A DNA stretch of 64,000 nucleotides from Natribaculum breve (GTDB lineage Archaea > Halobacteriota > Halobacteria > Halobacteriales > Natrialbaceae). Positions 1 through 8,034 of this stretch are shown here, piece by piece. The notes under the pieces are model-generated. The model ran no database searches. It had not been told where the DNA came from and worked only from the letters and a program-made list of their open reading frames with translations. The position numbers and the translations under genes were made by a program. The stretch's first letter is position 1; every line of letters starts with the position of its first letter. The stretch is from NCBI RefSeq assembly GCF_023008585.1, contig NZ_CP095391.1, forward strand, positions 372,001 through 436,000, in the 5' to 3' direction.

Positions 1-321
1 GGTGGCTCACCAGAACACCGACAGGTCGATCTGTTAGATCCGGTCGGCTTGCTGCTGGTCACGGCGTTTCTCGCAGTGGGCGTGTTGATCGCGGGACTGC
101 TCCTCTACGGAATCTGGTCGTTCACCGAGTATCGGCGACTCCGCGAACGAATCCCGGAGCCGCGGCCACCGAGTCCATTCAAGCACCCGACTCGAGGTGT
201 TACAATTCTTCTGGGGAACTACGATCTCGATACATACGGGAAACGGGTCCAACGAACCGGTTTTGCGTTTGTAGTCGCGCTCTTTCTCACTGGAGTACTC
301 ATCCAGCTGTTTATGTTTTAA
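1..321 (+). CDS. C-terminal part of a small membrane protein (5' end outside window)
   Basis: The frame is open from base 1 to the TAA at 319-321, and the first in-frame start-like codon (TTG at 49) would cut into the first membrane segment, so the gene most likely begins upstream of the window. Two hydrophobic stretches are visible, one near the start (VTAFLAVGVLIAGLLLYGIW) and one at the very C-terminus (FAFVVALFLTGVLIQLFMF), separated by a charged, Pro- and Arg-rich loop. No catalytic motif is seen and I do not recognise the family. The function is unknown and the membrane location is inferred from hydrophobicity. Confidence 0.6.
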   Translation, partial: GGSPEHRQVDLLDPVGLLLVTAFLAVGVLIAGLLLYGIWSFTEYRRLRERIPEPRPPSPFKHPTRGVTILLGNYDLDTYGKRVQRTGFAFVVALFLTGVLIQLFMF

Positions 322-360
322 ATCACTGACAAGTACTCGTGAAACGGAGTTCACAGACTC

Positions 361-445
361 GCGAGGCGAATGCCACAGGGTCGTTCGGAACTCTTTGAAC
401 GCCGTGATCACGAGAACCTTCGATTCTCGAACGACCAGACCCCGT
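361..445 (-). repeat. Multi-hairpin repeat, copy 1 (short form)
   Basis: Read on the minus strand this matches the family seen at 16078, 30880 and 35868. It has an outer stem half ending in GGGGTCTGG, small hairpins (for example GAGAATC loop GAA with one mismatch), the linker GTGATCAC, and the 3' terminus GGCATTCGCCTCGC. It holds about two hairpins, like copy 3. The ends resemble the right ends of haloarchaeal IS200/IS605 elements, but no transposase or tnpB is attached. Confidence 0.6.
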
Positions 446-639
446 TGATGAAGCCAACAATTCGTGACTCAAACGACTACGCGGCAACATACTGAACAGG
501 TGAAGGTGACGGCACTGCCCGCGTCTGGCTTAGCGTTCAAAACCACGGGCAGTTGAATCAATTGAGCAATCGTGGCTGTGAGTACCACGGCCGGACTGCG
601 ATGAGCACCTTCTTGAGACGAGCGGACCACCACCTGTTC

Positions 640-1677
640 ATGTACCAGGTCGGAATCGTCGGCTGTGGCGTCATCGGGTCGCGCCTCGCGGAGGCGTTCC
701 ACGAACACGAACGGACCACAATCCGGGCAGTCTGCGACCGCGTCGTCGAGAAAGCGGAGTCGATGTCGACAACGTACGACTGCGAGGCGGTCACCGTGGT
801 CGAGGACCTCGTCGAGATCGACGCGATCGATATCGTCTACGTGGGCGTCCCACCGAAGCACCACGCGGCCGTCGTCCGGTCTGCACTCGACGCGGAAAAG
901 CACGTCATCTGTGAGAAGCCTATCGCGGAGAACGCAGCAGTCGGCCGCGAACTGGCTGACCGTGCACGCGAGAGCGACCGGACGACCGCGATCAACTTCC
1001 CGTTTCGCTACACGCCGGGGTTCGTCGAGATGCGCGAGCGGATCGCGGCCGGCGAAATCGGCACGCCGAAACGCGTCGCTCTCCGGTTTCGCTTCCCGCA
1101 GTGGCCGCGCGAGTGGCAAGCCGTCGACTGGCTCGCCGGCCGCGAGCAGGGCGGTCCGCTCCGAGAGGTCGGGAGCCACTTCGTGTTCGGTACGCAGGAA
1201 CTGTTCGGCGGTCTCGTCGACGTCACTGCGGACGTCCGGTACACGGCCCCAGAGAAGTACGAGGAGTCCATCGTCGGCACGTTCCTCGCCGGTGGCGATG
1301 TCGCAGGTGCCGACGCGAACGAGACGGACCGGGCGACTGTCGGAGCCGCCACCGATGCCGGCGGCGCTGTCGACCTCGACGAGAGCGTTCACGGGACTAT
1401 CGACCTCCTCTGTGACTGCGCCGGCGGTGAGGAAAACAGTATCACCGTCGAGGGGACCGAGGGGTCGCTGTCGCTGCAGGCGTGGCGCCGCCTCGTCGCC
1501 AGCCCCGGCGAGTCGGACGAGCGCGTGATCACCGAGGAACCGGGCAAGACGACGCTCACGCTGATCGACGAGTTCGTGACCGATCTCGAGGGCGGCGACG
1601 GTGACCTCGTCTCCTTCGCGGAGGCGACGCGCGTGCAGGCGGTCGTCGACGACGTCCTCGGCATCGACAGCATCTGA
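640..1677 (+). CDS. Gfo/Idh/MocA-family NAD(P)-dependent oxidoreductase
   Basis: A 345-aa protein. It opens with a Rossmann fold, GxGxxG at residues 8-13 (GCGVIG), and has the family EKP motif at 92-94 (CEKPIAEN), whose Lys is the usual catalytic residue. The C-terminal half fits the alpha/beta substrate-binding domain. The ATG at 640 is chosen because it places the Rossmann strand at the N-terminus as in the family; ATG 601 and TTG 553 are in frame but add an uncharacteristic leader. Family members oxidise or reduce sugars, inositols or related polyols, and the substrate cannot be told here. An acidic, variable segment at roughly residues 215-250 is halophile-like. No operon partner lies close by; the next gene is convergent. 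Confidence 0.85.
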   Translation: MYQVGIVGCGVIGSRLAEAFHEHERTTIRAVCDRVVEKAESMSTTYDCEAVTVVEDLVEIDAIDIVYVGVPPKHHAAVVRSALDAEKHVICEKPIAENAAVGRELADRARESDRTTAINFPFRYTPGFVEMRERIAAGEIGTPKRVALRFRFPQWPREWQAVDWLAGREQGGPLREVGSHFVFGTQELFGGLVDVTADVRYTAPEKYEESIVGTFLAGGDVAGADANETDRATVGAATDAGGAVDLDESVHGTIDLLCDCAGGEENSITVEGTEGSLSLQAWRRLVASPGESDERVITEEPGKTTLTLIDEFVTDLEGGDGDLVSFAEATRVQAVVDDVLGIDSI

Positions 1678-1721
1678 GAGATTGACCCTCGAACACACGT
1701 GAACGAGCGATTTGTCGCCGG

Positions 1722-2282
1722 TCAGATAGCATCGAACGCTGCCGAGAGGTCCGACTCGAGGGCGTCGACCTTGCTGCGATCGTACAGCGCCGCCGCGGGA
1801 TGAAACGACGGCACGACGGTCCGACCCTCGCGCTCGAACGTCCGGCCGTGGAGGGCAGTGATCGTTTCGTCGGTGTCGAGGAGTTCGTCGGTCGCGAAAC
1901 TGCCCAGCGGGACGAGGACGGTCGGGTCGACGCGCTCGATTTCGGCCTCGAGTACCGGCCACCAGGCCTCGATCTCGGCGACGTACGGGTCGCGGTTTTC
2001 GGGCGGCCGCACCTTGACGAGGTTGGTGACGTAGAGGTCCCGCCGGTCGCGGTCGATCGCCTCGAGTGCTCGCTCCAGTTAGTTGCCGGCCTGGCCGACG
2101 AACGGCTCGCCTTCGGCGACCTCCCGCTTGCCCGGCGCCTCGCCGACGAGCATCACGTCGGCAGACAGTGGCCCGACCCCGGGGACGAAGCGCGCCGGAT
2201 CGAACTGGTCGTCTGGAACCGACTCGAGTGCGGCTGCGAACTCGACGTCGAAGTCCCAGTCGGTGGACGGGTGGTCGGTCAT
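1722..2282 (-). pseudogene. Uracil-DNA glycosylase superfamily gene with in-frame stop
   Basis: The N-terminal part has the glycosylase motif GEAPGKREVAEGEPFVGQAG and the second part has the late motif PSFHPAAALY, as in family 4/5-type uracil-DNA glycosylases, which remove uracil from DNA. The two parts are in the same frame, separated only by a TAA at 2079-2081, directly after QAGN. The following codons read LERALEAIDRDRRDLYVTNL, the expected continuation, so a CAA-to-TAA change (Gln to stop) is the simplest explanation. The reconstructed length is about 186 aa. No N-terminal Cys pair for an Fe-S cluster is seen, so assignment within the superfamily is open. A sequencing error is possible. 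If the stop is real, translation ends at residue 67, before the C-terminal motif. Confidence 0.8.
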
Positions 2283-3039
2283 CGGGCGTGCGTTCTCCCT
2301 GTGGGAAGAAACGCCTTTGCGCTACTTGTGCAGCCTGCAGTCGACAACTGGACAGACGTGTCATCGATACGGACTCGACACGGCTGCGTCCGCTCGTCTT
2401 GAGGTTTCTTCTCGAGATCGTATGCATCGCCTGGAACGACGGCCACAGCGAGATGCACGCGGGAGCCGAACGTCGATCAAGGCTGGATCTCGAGTCGCTC
2501 TTCGAAACTCACAAACAGGGAGATACAGATATCTGAGGTGAAGCAGACATCCACCCACGACTTCAGTCGTGGGCGTTCTCCTCGTCTCTGTGTAATCTCG
2601 CCGCTGTTCCATCTTTCCCTGTTCCGTACGACGGTCGTCGTGGTGTTCGATTGCACTTAAACAGACGTTCGCGCTGTTGCTGACGACTGTATCCAGATAT
2701 CGTTGTTGAGACTATGTGTAATGCTTCCGCGCCGGGTCGCATGCGGGCTCACGCTCGGTGCGGTGGACAGTTCGAGGCCGCGTGTTGGCACCTCACAGGT
2801 TTCCGGATCTCCGTCGTCGGGGACTCCTCGCCGTGGGCACACGGACGCGACCACCGATCACCGTCACCCGTGTTCTTATCGGCGTGACGGTATTCGGTCG
2901 ATGCCGAACCAACACGGACTGTTCCTCTGAGTTGCAGAGTCGAACCACCATCTCGGCGTCTGCTTCGACGTTCTCGAGTGGATCGAAAAGCGGTTCTGCA
3001 GTTACACAGATCTGATAGCCACTCGTAGTGTTCGTCTGC
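2283..3039. other. Intergenic region without a supported gene
   Basis: Several short ORFs exist on both strands but have no recognisable domain and look like GC-rich by-products. The one clear structure is a perfect hairpin at 2554-2573, CCCACGACTTCAGTCGTGGG, the same palindrome found at the right end of the 258-bp MITE described at 31030 and 44902, but with different flanks. This suggests the remnant of an IS200/IS605-type end. The remainder (about 2600-3000) holds nothing I can assign. Confidence 0.4.
2554..2573. repeat. IS200/IS605-type end hairpin (solo)
   Basis: A perfect 20-nt palindrome identical to the right-end hairpin of the 258-bp MITE copies. No transposase gene or other MITE sequence surrounds it, so it is probably a decayed end or an independent relative. 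Confidence 0.5.
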
Positions 3040-3098
3040 AATAGGTTCCTATTCTAAACATTGCTTAATAGTAGCCTATCTAATATAGTATTAGACAG
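3040..3098 (+). promoter_or_regulatory. AT-rich dyad region upstream of pxpB
   Basis: Two dyads lie in an unusually AT-rich 60-bp patch. One is AATAGGTTCCTATT at 3040-3053 (6-bp arms). The other has arms CTATCTAATA (3076-3085) and TATTAGACAG (3089-3098), 10 bp with one mismatch around a 3-nt spacer. They sit about 150-200 bp upstream of the pxpB start and could be an operator or promoter region. No regulator is identified. Confidence 0.35.
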
Positions 3099-3246
3099 GT
3101 GCCTATTGAACCGGCTGTCCATCCCGACAGGTCCGCCACGAGTACGACGGAAACGAACGTTGACCTCGAGGACAGCCAGACGCGACGTCGCCACCTCCAC
3201 GACCGGCACCGTTAAGCGTGGTCATGGTGTCTTCTGGCACAGACTG

Positions 3247-4152
3247 ATGACAGGAGAACGAATCGAGCGGACGGACCTCCCGGAGCCACGATACGAGTTC
3301 GGGGGTGACGACCACGTCTTCGTCGAACTCGACGAGGCGATGAGTTTCGACGCCAACTTCGAGGCGATGGCGATCACCCAGCAGATCCGGGACCGCGACC
3401 TCGAGGGTGTGACCGAGATCTGTCCGGCCAACGCCTCGTACATGGTGCGGTTCGATCCCGACGTGATCCACCCCGAGACGATGGTCGAGGAGTTAAAAGA
3501 GATCGCCGCCGAGACCGACATCTCAGAGTACTCCTGGAAGACGCGCATCGTCGAGGTCCCGGTGTTGTTCGACGACCCGTGGACCCACGAGACGCTCATG
3601 AACTTCCGCGATCGCCACCAGGACCCCGACGCGACGGACCTCGAGTACTCCGCGCGCATCAACGGCTTCGACTCAGTCGAGGCGTTTCTCGACGCGTTCG
3701 TCGGCGCGCCGCACATGGTGACGATGGTCGGCTTCGTCCCCGGCCTGCCGTGGTGTTTCCAGATGGTGCCGAAGAGCGAACAGATGGAAGTTCCCAAGTA
3801 CGTCCAGCCGCGGACCGACACGCCCAGCCGTGCCGTGGGCTTCGGCGGCGCGTTCTCGGTCGTCTATCCCGTCCAGGGGGCGGGCGGCTACCAGCTGTAC
3901 GGCCGGACGCCGATCGAAGTGCTCGACGTCGACCAGGAACTGCCCGCCTTCGAAGACTCGATGGTCTTTCCCAACCCCGGTGACATCCTGACCTACCGAC
4001 GCATCGACCGCGAGGAGTACGACGCCATCCGCGAGGAAGTCGAAGCCGGCACCTACGAGTACACGATCGAGGACGTGGAGTTCACGCCCGAGGAGTTCTT
4101 CGAAGCGCCACACGAGTACAACGAACAGCTCGTGGGGGTGCTCGCCGGATGA
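3247..4152 (+). CDS. pxpB: 5-oxoprolinase subunit B / KipI-type carboxyltransferase domain protein
   Basis: A 301-aa protein of the KipI/PxpB (carboxyltransferase subdomain A/B) family. The late segment has the family signature FVPGLPWCFQMVP followed by PRTDTPSRAVGFGG and the GGYQLYGRTPIEVLD stretch near the C-terminus. With PxpC it forms the two halves of a biotin-dependent carboxyltransferase fold; in bacteria PxpABC hydrolyses 5-oxoproline (pyroglutamate) to glutamate using ATP. ATG 3247 is chosen because conserved sequence starts soon after it; upstream in-frame codons are Arg/Ser/Thr-rich and unlike the family. It overlaps pxpC by 4 nt (ATGA), so the two are translationally coupled. No pxpA (LamB/YcsF) gene is in the window, so an alternative urea/amide carboxylase role remains possible. 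Confidence 0.85.
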   Translation: MTGERIERTDLPEPRYEFGGDDHVFVELDEAMSFDANFEAMAITQQIRDRDLEGVTEICPANASYMVRFDPDVIHPETMVEELKEIAAETDISEYSWKTRIVEVPVLFDDPWTHETLMNFRDRHQDPDATDLEYSARINGFDSVEAFLDAFVGAPHMVTMVGFVPGLPWCFQMVPKSEQMEVPKYVQPRTDTPSRAVGFGGAFSVVYPVQGAGGYQLYGRTPIEVLDVDQELPAFEDSMVFPNPGDILTYRRIDREEYDAIREEVEAGTYEYTIEDVEFTPEEFFEAPHEYNEQLVGVLAG

Positions 4153-5117
4153 TCGAAATTACGGACGGCGGCATCTCGACGACCGTCCAGGACCTCGGCC
4201 GGTTCGGTCAGTACCACATCGGAATGCCCCCGTCGGGCGCGATGGACCAGTTCTCCCACGAGGTGGCCAACGCCCTCGTCGGCAACGACCCCGACGCGGC
4301 GACCCTCGAGATGACCTACGCGGGAGCGAACGTCCGATTCGAGGAGGACGCCGTCGTCGCACTCGCCGGCGCAAAGATGCCCGCCCGCATCGACGGGGAA
4401 ACCGTCCCGATGCACGAGGCGGTTCGCGTCGAGGCTGGCCAGGAACTCGAGACGGAGTTTGCGAGCGAAGGCGCACGCACCTACCTCGCCGTGACGGGTG
4501 GCATCGACGTCCCGGAAGTGATGGAGAGTCGCTCGACGTACACGCTGGTCGGCATCGGCGGCCACGAGGGACGGACGCTCGAGGAAGGAGACGAACTCGC
4601 CGTCGCCGACAACGGGGCAGATCTCGACGCCGTCGTCGGCAACAGCGCTCCCGAGGAACACCTCCGGGACTTCACGACGGCCAGCGTCCGCGTCGTCGTC
4701 GGCCTCTGTGACTACCGGCTCACCGACGAGAGCCGCGAGCGGCTGTGTGACGTCGAGTGGACGGTGACGCCCGAAGCCGACCGCGTCGGCTACCGCCTCG
4801 AGGGGCCCGAACTCGAGTTCGTCGAACGCGAGCAGCCCTTCGGCGCGGGGACCGATCCGTCGAACGTGGTCGACGTCGGCTACCCGATCGGCTCCATCCA
4901 GCTCCCACAGAAGCCGATCGTCCTGATGCGCGACGCCGTGACCGGCGGCGGCTACGCCACCGTCGGAACCGTGATCAGCGCCGACCGCGACCTGCTCGCA
5001 CAGCGGCGCACCCACCAGAGCGTCACCTTCGACGCCGTGACCGTCGACGAGGCACTCGAGGTTCGCCAAGCGATCGAGGACGACCTCGAGGCGATCCGGG
5101 ACGGACTCGAGCGGTAG
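4149..5117 (+). CDS. pxpC: 5-oxoprolinase subunit C / KipA-type biotin-dependent carboxyltransferase
   Basis: A 322-aa protein of the KipA/PxpC (carboxyltransferase C/D) family. It begins MIEITDGGISTTVQDLGRFG, the diagnostic N-terminal signature of the family (TVQDLGR), followed by GMPPSGAMDQFS. The late motif SNVVDVGYPIGSIQLPQKPI and the C-terminal AVTGGGYATVGTVISADRDL are also typical. It pairs with PxpB, whose stop codon it overlaps. The length is normal for the family (about 310-340 aa), so the gene appears intact. Confidence 0.88.
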   Translation: MIEITDGGISTTVQDLGRFGQYHIGMPPSGAMDQFSHEVANALVGNDPDAATLEMTYAGANVRFEEDAVVALAGAKMPARIDGETVPMHEAVRVEAGQELETEFASEGARTYLAVTGGIDVPEVMESRSTYTLVGIGGHEGRTLEEGDELAVADNGADLDAVVGNSAPEEHLRDFTTASVRVVVGLCDYRLTDESRERLCDVEWTVTPEADRVGYRLEGPELEFVEREQPFGAGTDPSNVVDVGYPIGSIQLPQKPIVLMRDAVTGGGYATVGTVISADRDLLAQRRTHQSVTFDAVTVDEALEVRQAIEDDLEAIRDGLER

Positions 5118-5330
5118 CGTCGAGGTGCCGACCCGAACTCGTATTCGTACACCCACAGCACACCGAACAGTCGGCAGCCGTTGCGTCGTGGGCACAGCGA
5201 AGACGGAGCTCGTTCGAACGGCCAGCTGGTCGGGCTCGAGTCACCGTACCGTGCCCCTTTCAGGGGATTTCCTCAAACGATCGCGCGGCCTCTGCGCGCC
5301 AGAACTCGATAGCGAAATCTGTCATATGTG

Positions 5331-5346
5331 ATGTACCACGTTACAT
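5331..5346 (+). promoter_or_regulatory. Dyad upstream of nucleotidyltransferase gene
   Basis: ATGTACCACGTTACAT has arms ATGTA and TACAT, 13 bp before the ATG at 5359. Because the downstream protein has a winged helix, autoregulation through this dyad is possible, but that is an inference only. Confidence 0.25.
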
Positions 5347-5358
5347 GAGATATAACGA

Positions 5359-6021
5359 ATGAACGTCGAAGTGCGACTGCCGCTACCGGACGAGCAGATC
5401 TTCAGGTACGAGGCGATGGACGACATCCTCGAGATCCTCGCGCGGAACCCGACCGACGAGTTCGGGAACCGAGACTTACAAGAACTTACCGGATTCGGCG
5501 GCCCCAGCGTCTCGAAGGCACTCTCGCTGCTCGAGGCGATGGGACTGATCGTCAGGCGCGACGTTGGTAACAAGACGCTCTACCGGATCGACGAGCGACG
5601 GCTACGCGAGGCCGACGACCCGTTGCTCGAGATCCCGCAGGCGGAGTTCCGGGAACCGCTCCGGCGATTCGCAGACCGAATAGACGAGGAGCTATCGTCC
5701 ACCGTCGGGATCGTCTGTTTCGGGAGCGTGGCACGGGGAGAGGCCGACCGAGCGAGCGACGTCGATGTCTTCGTGCTCGTCGACGATGACGACGAGCTGG
5801 TTGCCGCGCGACGAACCGCCTCGGACGTCGCGCGTGATCTCGAGGAGGAACGGATCGACGGTCAGCGGTACGAGTTCGAGGTCTTCGTCGAGTCGCCCGA
5901 GAGCGCCCGCAGGCGAGGGGAGGACCTACGGCCGATCTTCCAGGAAGGGATCGCCCTCTCGGAGAGCGAGACGCTCCGCCGGGTAAAGCGCGATCTCTTC
6001 GGAGGTGTCGATATACGATGA
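5359..6021 (+). CDS. Winged-helix + MNT-type nucleotidyltransferase protein
   Basis: A 220-aa protein with two parts. Residues about 36-80 form a winged HTH (DLQELTGFGGPSVSKALSLL, then a wing ending in KTLYRID). Residues about 115-160 carry the minimal nucleotidyltransferase signature GS at 122-123 and DVD at 134-136 (GSVARGEADRASDVDVFV), with the metal-binding aspartates intact. In other archaea such MNT proteins act with HEPN partners, often as antitoxins that AMPylate the HEPN RNase. The fused HTH suggests DNA binding and autoregulation. The stop overlaps a downstream ATG (ATGA at 6018), as expected for a coupled partner gene, but that frame ends after 20 codons. Confidence 0.75.
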   Translation: MNVEVRLPLPDEQIFRYEAMDDILEILARNPTDEFGNRDLQELTGFGGPSVSKALSLLEAMGLIVRRDVGNKTLYRIDERRLREADDPLLEIPQAEFREPLRRFADRIDEELSSTVGIVCFGSVARGEADRASDVDVFVLVDDDDELVAARRTASDVARDLEEERIDGQRYEFEVFVESPESARRRGEDLRPIFQEGIALSESETLRRVKRDLFGGVDIR

Positions 6022-6080
6022 GGGGACCAAAACGCAGTATGAACGGCGAGGACGGCGACGAGTTCGTCGAACCCTGCTGA
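6018..6080 (+). other. Short coupled ORF after MNT gene, possible truncated partner
   Basis: An ATG overlaps the stop of the nucleotidyltransferase gene in the ATGA arrangement and opens a 20-codon frame ending in TGA. The peptide is Glu/Asp-rich (MNGEDGDEFVEP). It may be the remains of a HEPN-type partner gene or chance. Nothing after the stop to about 6230 is recognisable. Confidence 0.25.
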
Positions 6081-6231
6081 CGTGGTACGCCGAGAACGGA
6101 CGACCTCGCTGCGGACCTCGAACCCAAGCGGTCGGAACACTCGTCCTTCACGGGAAGGCGGGTGTATTCGCCTCGATTCTCTATAAAGTCCCCACACGGC
6201 GCTCGACAGAACGTCGACGGTCGACCGGCGA

Positions 6232-6480
6232 TCAATCGTCCGTCGTCAGTTCGATCAGTTCCTGACCGGCCTCGATCTCCGCCTCGTCGTCGACCAGAAT
6301 CTCGCTTACGGTCCCGCTCGAGGACGCCGTGACGTCGTGGAAGTTCTTCATCACGCCGACGAGGGCGACCGTCTCACCCTCGCTGACGTCGTCACCGACC
6401 TCGACGAACGGCGGATCGTCGGGATCGGGTCGTCGGTAAAACACGCCGGGCATCGGAGCGGTCAGGTATTCCGTCGCCAT
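6232..6480 (-). CDS. Biotinyl/lipoyl-domain carrier protein (BCCP-like)
   Basis: An 82-aa single-domain protein with the biotinyl/lipoyl fold: APMPGVFYR at the N-terminus, VEVGDDVSEGETVALV in the middle, the modified-lysine hairpin VGVMKNFHDV with Lys45, then GTVSEILVDDEAEIEAGQEL. The usual biotin site is AMKM; here it is VMKN, so the flanking Met after Lys is replaced by Asn. In related gene clusters small carriers of this kind serve the PxpBC/allophanate-hydrolase-like carboxyltransferase, and pxpBC lie 1.1 kb away on the opposite strand. No biotin carboxylase gene is seen in the window, so one encoded elsewhere would have to supply it. Confidence 0.8.
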   Translation of the reverse strand: MATEYLTAPMPGVFYRRPDPDDPPFVEVGDDVSEGETVALVGVMKNFHDVTASSSGTVSEILVDDEAEIEAGQELIELTTDD

Positions 6481-6609
6481 ACCACGTGTGTTGGTGCCAC
6501 GCTACTTAACCGTTGACGACGCGTTCCGGGCGGGGAGTCACTCGAGTGTCGTCCACTCGCAAAGTCACTCGAGTGACGATTCGGCGACGTCGTCACTCCG
6601 TCGACGAGA

Positions 6610-7443
6610 CTACTCCGTTTCGGGGACGCGAACCGTGAGCACTGGCGCTGGAGCAGTCCGCAAGACGCGTTCGGTGACGCTGCCCAGCATGAGCCGATCG
6701 AAGCCGTGTCGTCCGTGGGTACCCATCACGAGGAGGTCGGCCTCGTAGTCCTGGGCGTGGGACCTGATCTCGCGGTAGGTCGAACCGAACGTCACCGTCG
6801 TCACGACGTCGTCGACGCCCGCGGTTCGTGCCTTCGCCGCCGTGTCGTCGACGATCGTCCGTGCGTATTCGGCGAACTGGTCGGCCTGCAGGTCGGCGAC
6901 GGCGTCGACGCCAGTGGCTCTCACGTCGACGACCGACAGGAGGTGAAGCGTCGCGTCGTGGCGGTTCGCGAGCTCGATCCCGTGTTCTAAGGCCGCCACG
7001 GCGTGTTCGCTTCCGTCGATCGGCACGACGATCGTCTCGTAGGGATACTCCCGCCGGACGTCACTGCCCCTGCGGACGACGAGCACCGGAACGGTCGCGT
7101 TACGGACGACCGACTCCGTCACGCTCCCGAGCACGAACCGCTCGAGTCCCTGTCGCCCCTGCGTTCCCATGACGATCCCATCGACGCCGCGCTCGGCGGC
7201 GTACTCGCAGATCGTCTCGTCGGGTTCGCCCTGCACGACCTCCTCGTCGACGGCTGCCCCAGCGTCGGTGACCCACTCGCGGGCCGTCGCGACGACTTCC
7301 TCGTCTTCCTCGTCGGGCGGCGTCTCGGTCACGTACAGCACGTGTACGGTCGCGTCGTTCGCTGCCGCGATGGCTGCCGCATACTCGAGGGCGGCGGTCG
7401 CGGGACCGCTTCCGTCCGTCGGCACGAGGATGTGATCGAACAT
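6610..7443 (-). CDS. Tandem-domain universal stress protein (UspA family)
   Basis: A 277-aa protein with two Usp domains, residues about 1-143 and 148-277. Each starts with the family strand (FDHILVPTDGS; YETIVVPIDGSEHAV) and ends with the ATP-binding pattern G-2x-G-9x-G(S/T): VMGTQGRQGLERFVLGSVTES in domain 1 and the equivalent VMGTHGRHGFDRLMLGSVTE in domain 2. Both sites look intact, which predicts nucleotide binding. The protein is cytoplasmic and is probably induced by stress. It is not obviously in an operon; the BCCP-like gene follows after about 130 bp. Confidence 0.9.
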   Translation of the reverse strand: MFDHILVPTDGSGPATAALEYAAAIAAANDATVHVLYVTETPPDEEDEEVVATAREWVTDAGAAVDEEVVQGEPDETICEYAAERGVDGIVMGTQGRQGLERFVLGSVTESVVRNATVPVLVVRRGSDVRREYPYETIVVPIDGSEHAVAALEHGIELANRHDATLHLLSVVDVRATGVDAVADLQADQFAEYARTIVDDTAAKARTAGVDDVVTTVTFGSTYREIRSHAQDYEADLLVMGTHGRHGFDRLMLGSVTERVLRTAPAPVLTVRVPETE

Positions 7444-7538
7444 GTTGTCATTTCACCCGACGGTTACTTACGACTGTCCCTCGAGCGGTTCGTCCGCTTG
7501 CCACTGCCCTCACGGAGCGCAAGCCCGCCTCGAGGCGA

Positions 7539-7757
7539 TCAGTGTTCACGATCAGCCGTGAGTTCGCTCCCCGATAGTTCACCGCGTTCGAAACGTGTCA
7601 CCGCGATTGTCAATCCCACGATACTGACGAACCCGATCAGACCGCCGATCATCGTCACCGGAGTCAAGCCACCCTGAAAGAGGCTCACGACGATGATGAC
7701 AGCTCCGACGAGAACGCCGATCACCGGTGCGCCAAACGCGAACGACTCGCTGTCCAT
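7539..7757 (-). CDS. Small membrane protein, two TM segments
   Basis: A 72-aa protein with two hydrophobic helices (AFGAPVIGVLVGAVIIVVSL; MIGGLIGFVSIVGLTIAV) joined by a short loop, then a charged tail (RFERGELSGSELTADREH). I do not recognise the family beyond small haloarchaeal membrane proteins. It lies just upstream of the UspA gene on the same strand. The ATG at 7757 gives an N-terminus just ahead of helix 1. Confidence 0.65.
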   Translation of the reverse strand: MDSESFAFGAPVIGVLVGAVIIVVSLFQGGLTPVTMIGGLIGFVSIVGLTIAVTRFERGELSGSELTADREH

Positions 7758-8034
7758 ACCGAATGGACTCGTTCGAGCGAGGTATAGCTCTCACAGGATT
7801 CACTGATAAGTTCACCAATCTAGTTGCTATCTCTCCCACATCGGTCACTCGCGGTTCTACAGCGCCCACGCCGCGAGAGAAGACGATCGAAGACCCCGAA
7901 CTGCCGGTTCCAGCCCCATTTCGACGATACAGTTAACAGGAGAAAAAATCTGCATTTTCCACATTTACAGCTTCATAGAAACTTCAATTCACCAATAGAA
8001 TTAATACCAATGTTATTGATTATCACAGCTGGAT

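Noticed and set aside
469..2427. 652-codon antisense open frame
   Set aside because: It runs antisense through the oxidoreductase and in another frame over the glycosylase; composition is Arg/Asp-repetitive, typical of GC-rich shadows, and no domain is seen.
2657..2854. 65-codon minus frame upstream of pxpB
   Set aside because: No family motif or good start; a link to a mobile-element remnant could not be supported.
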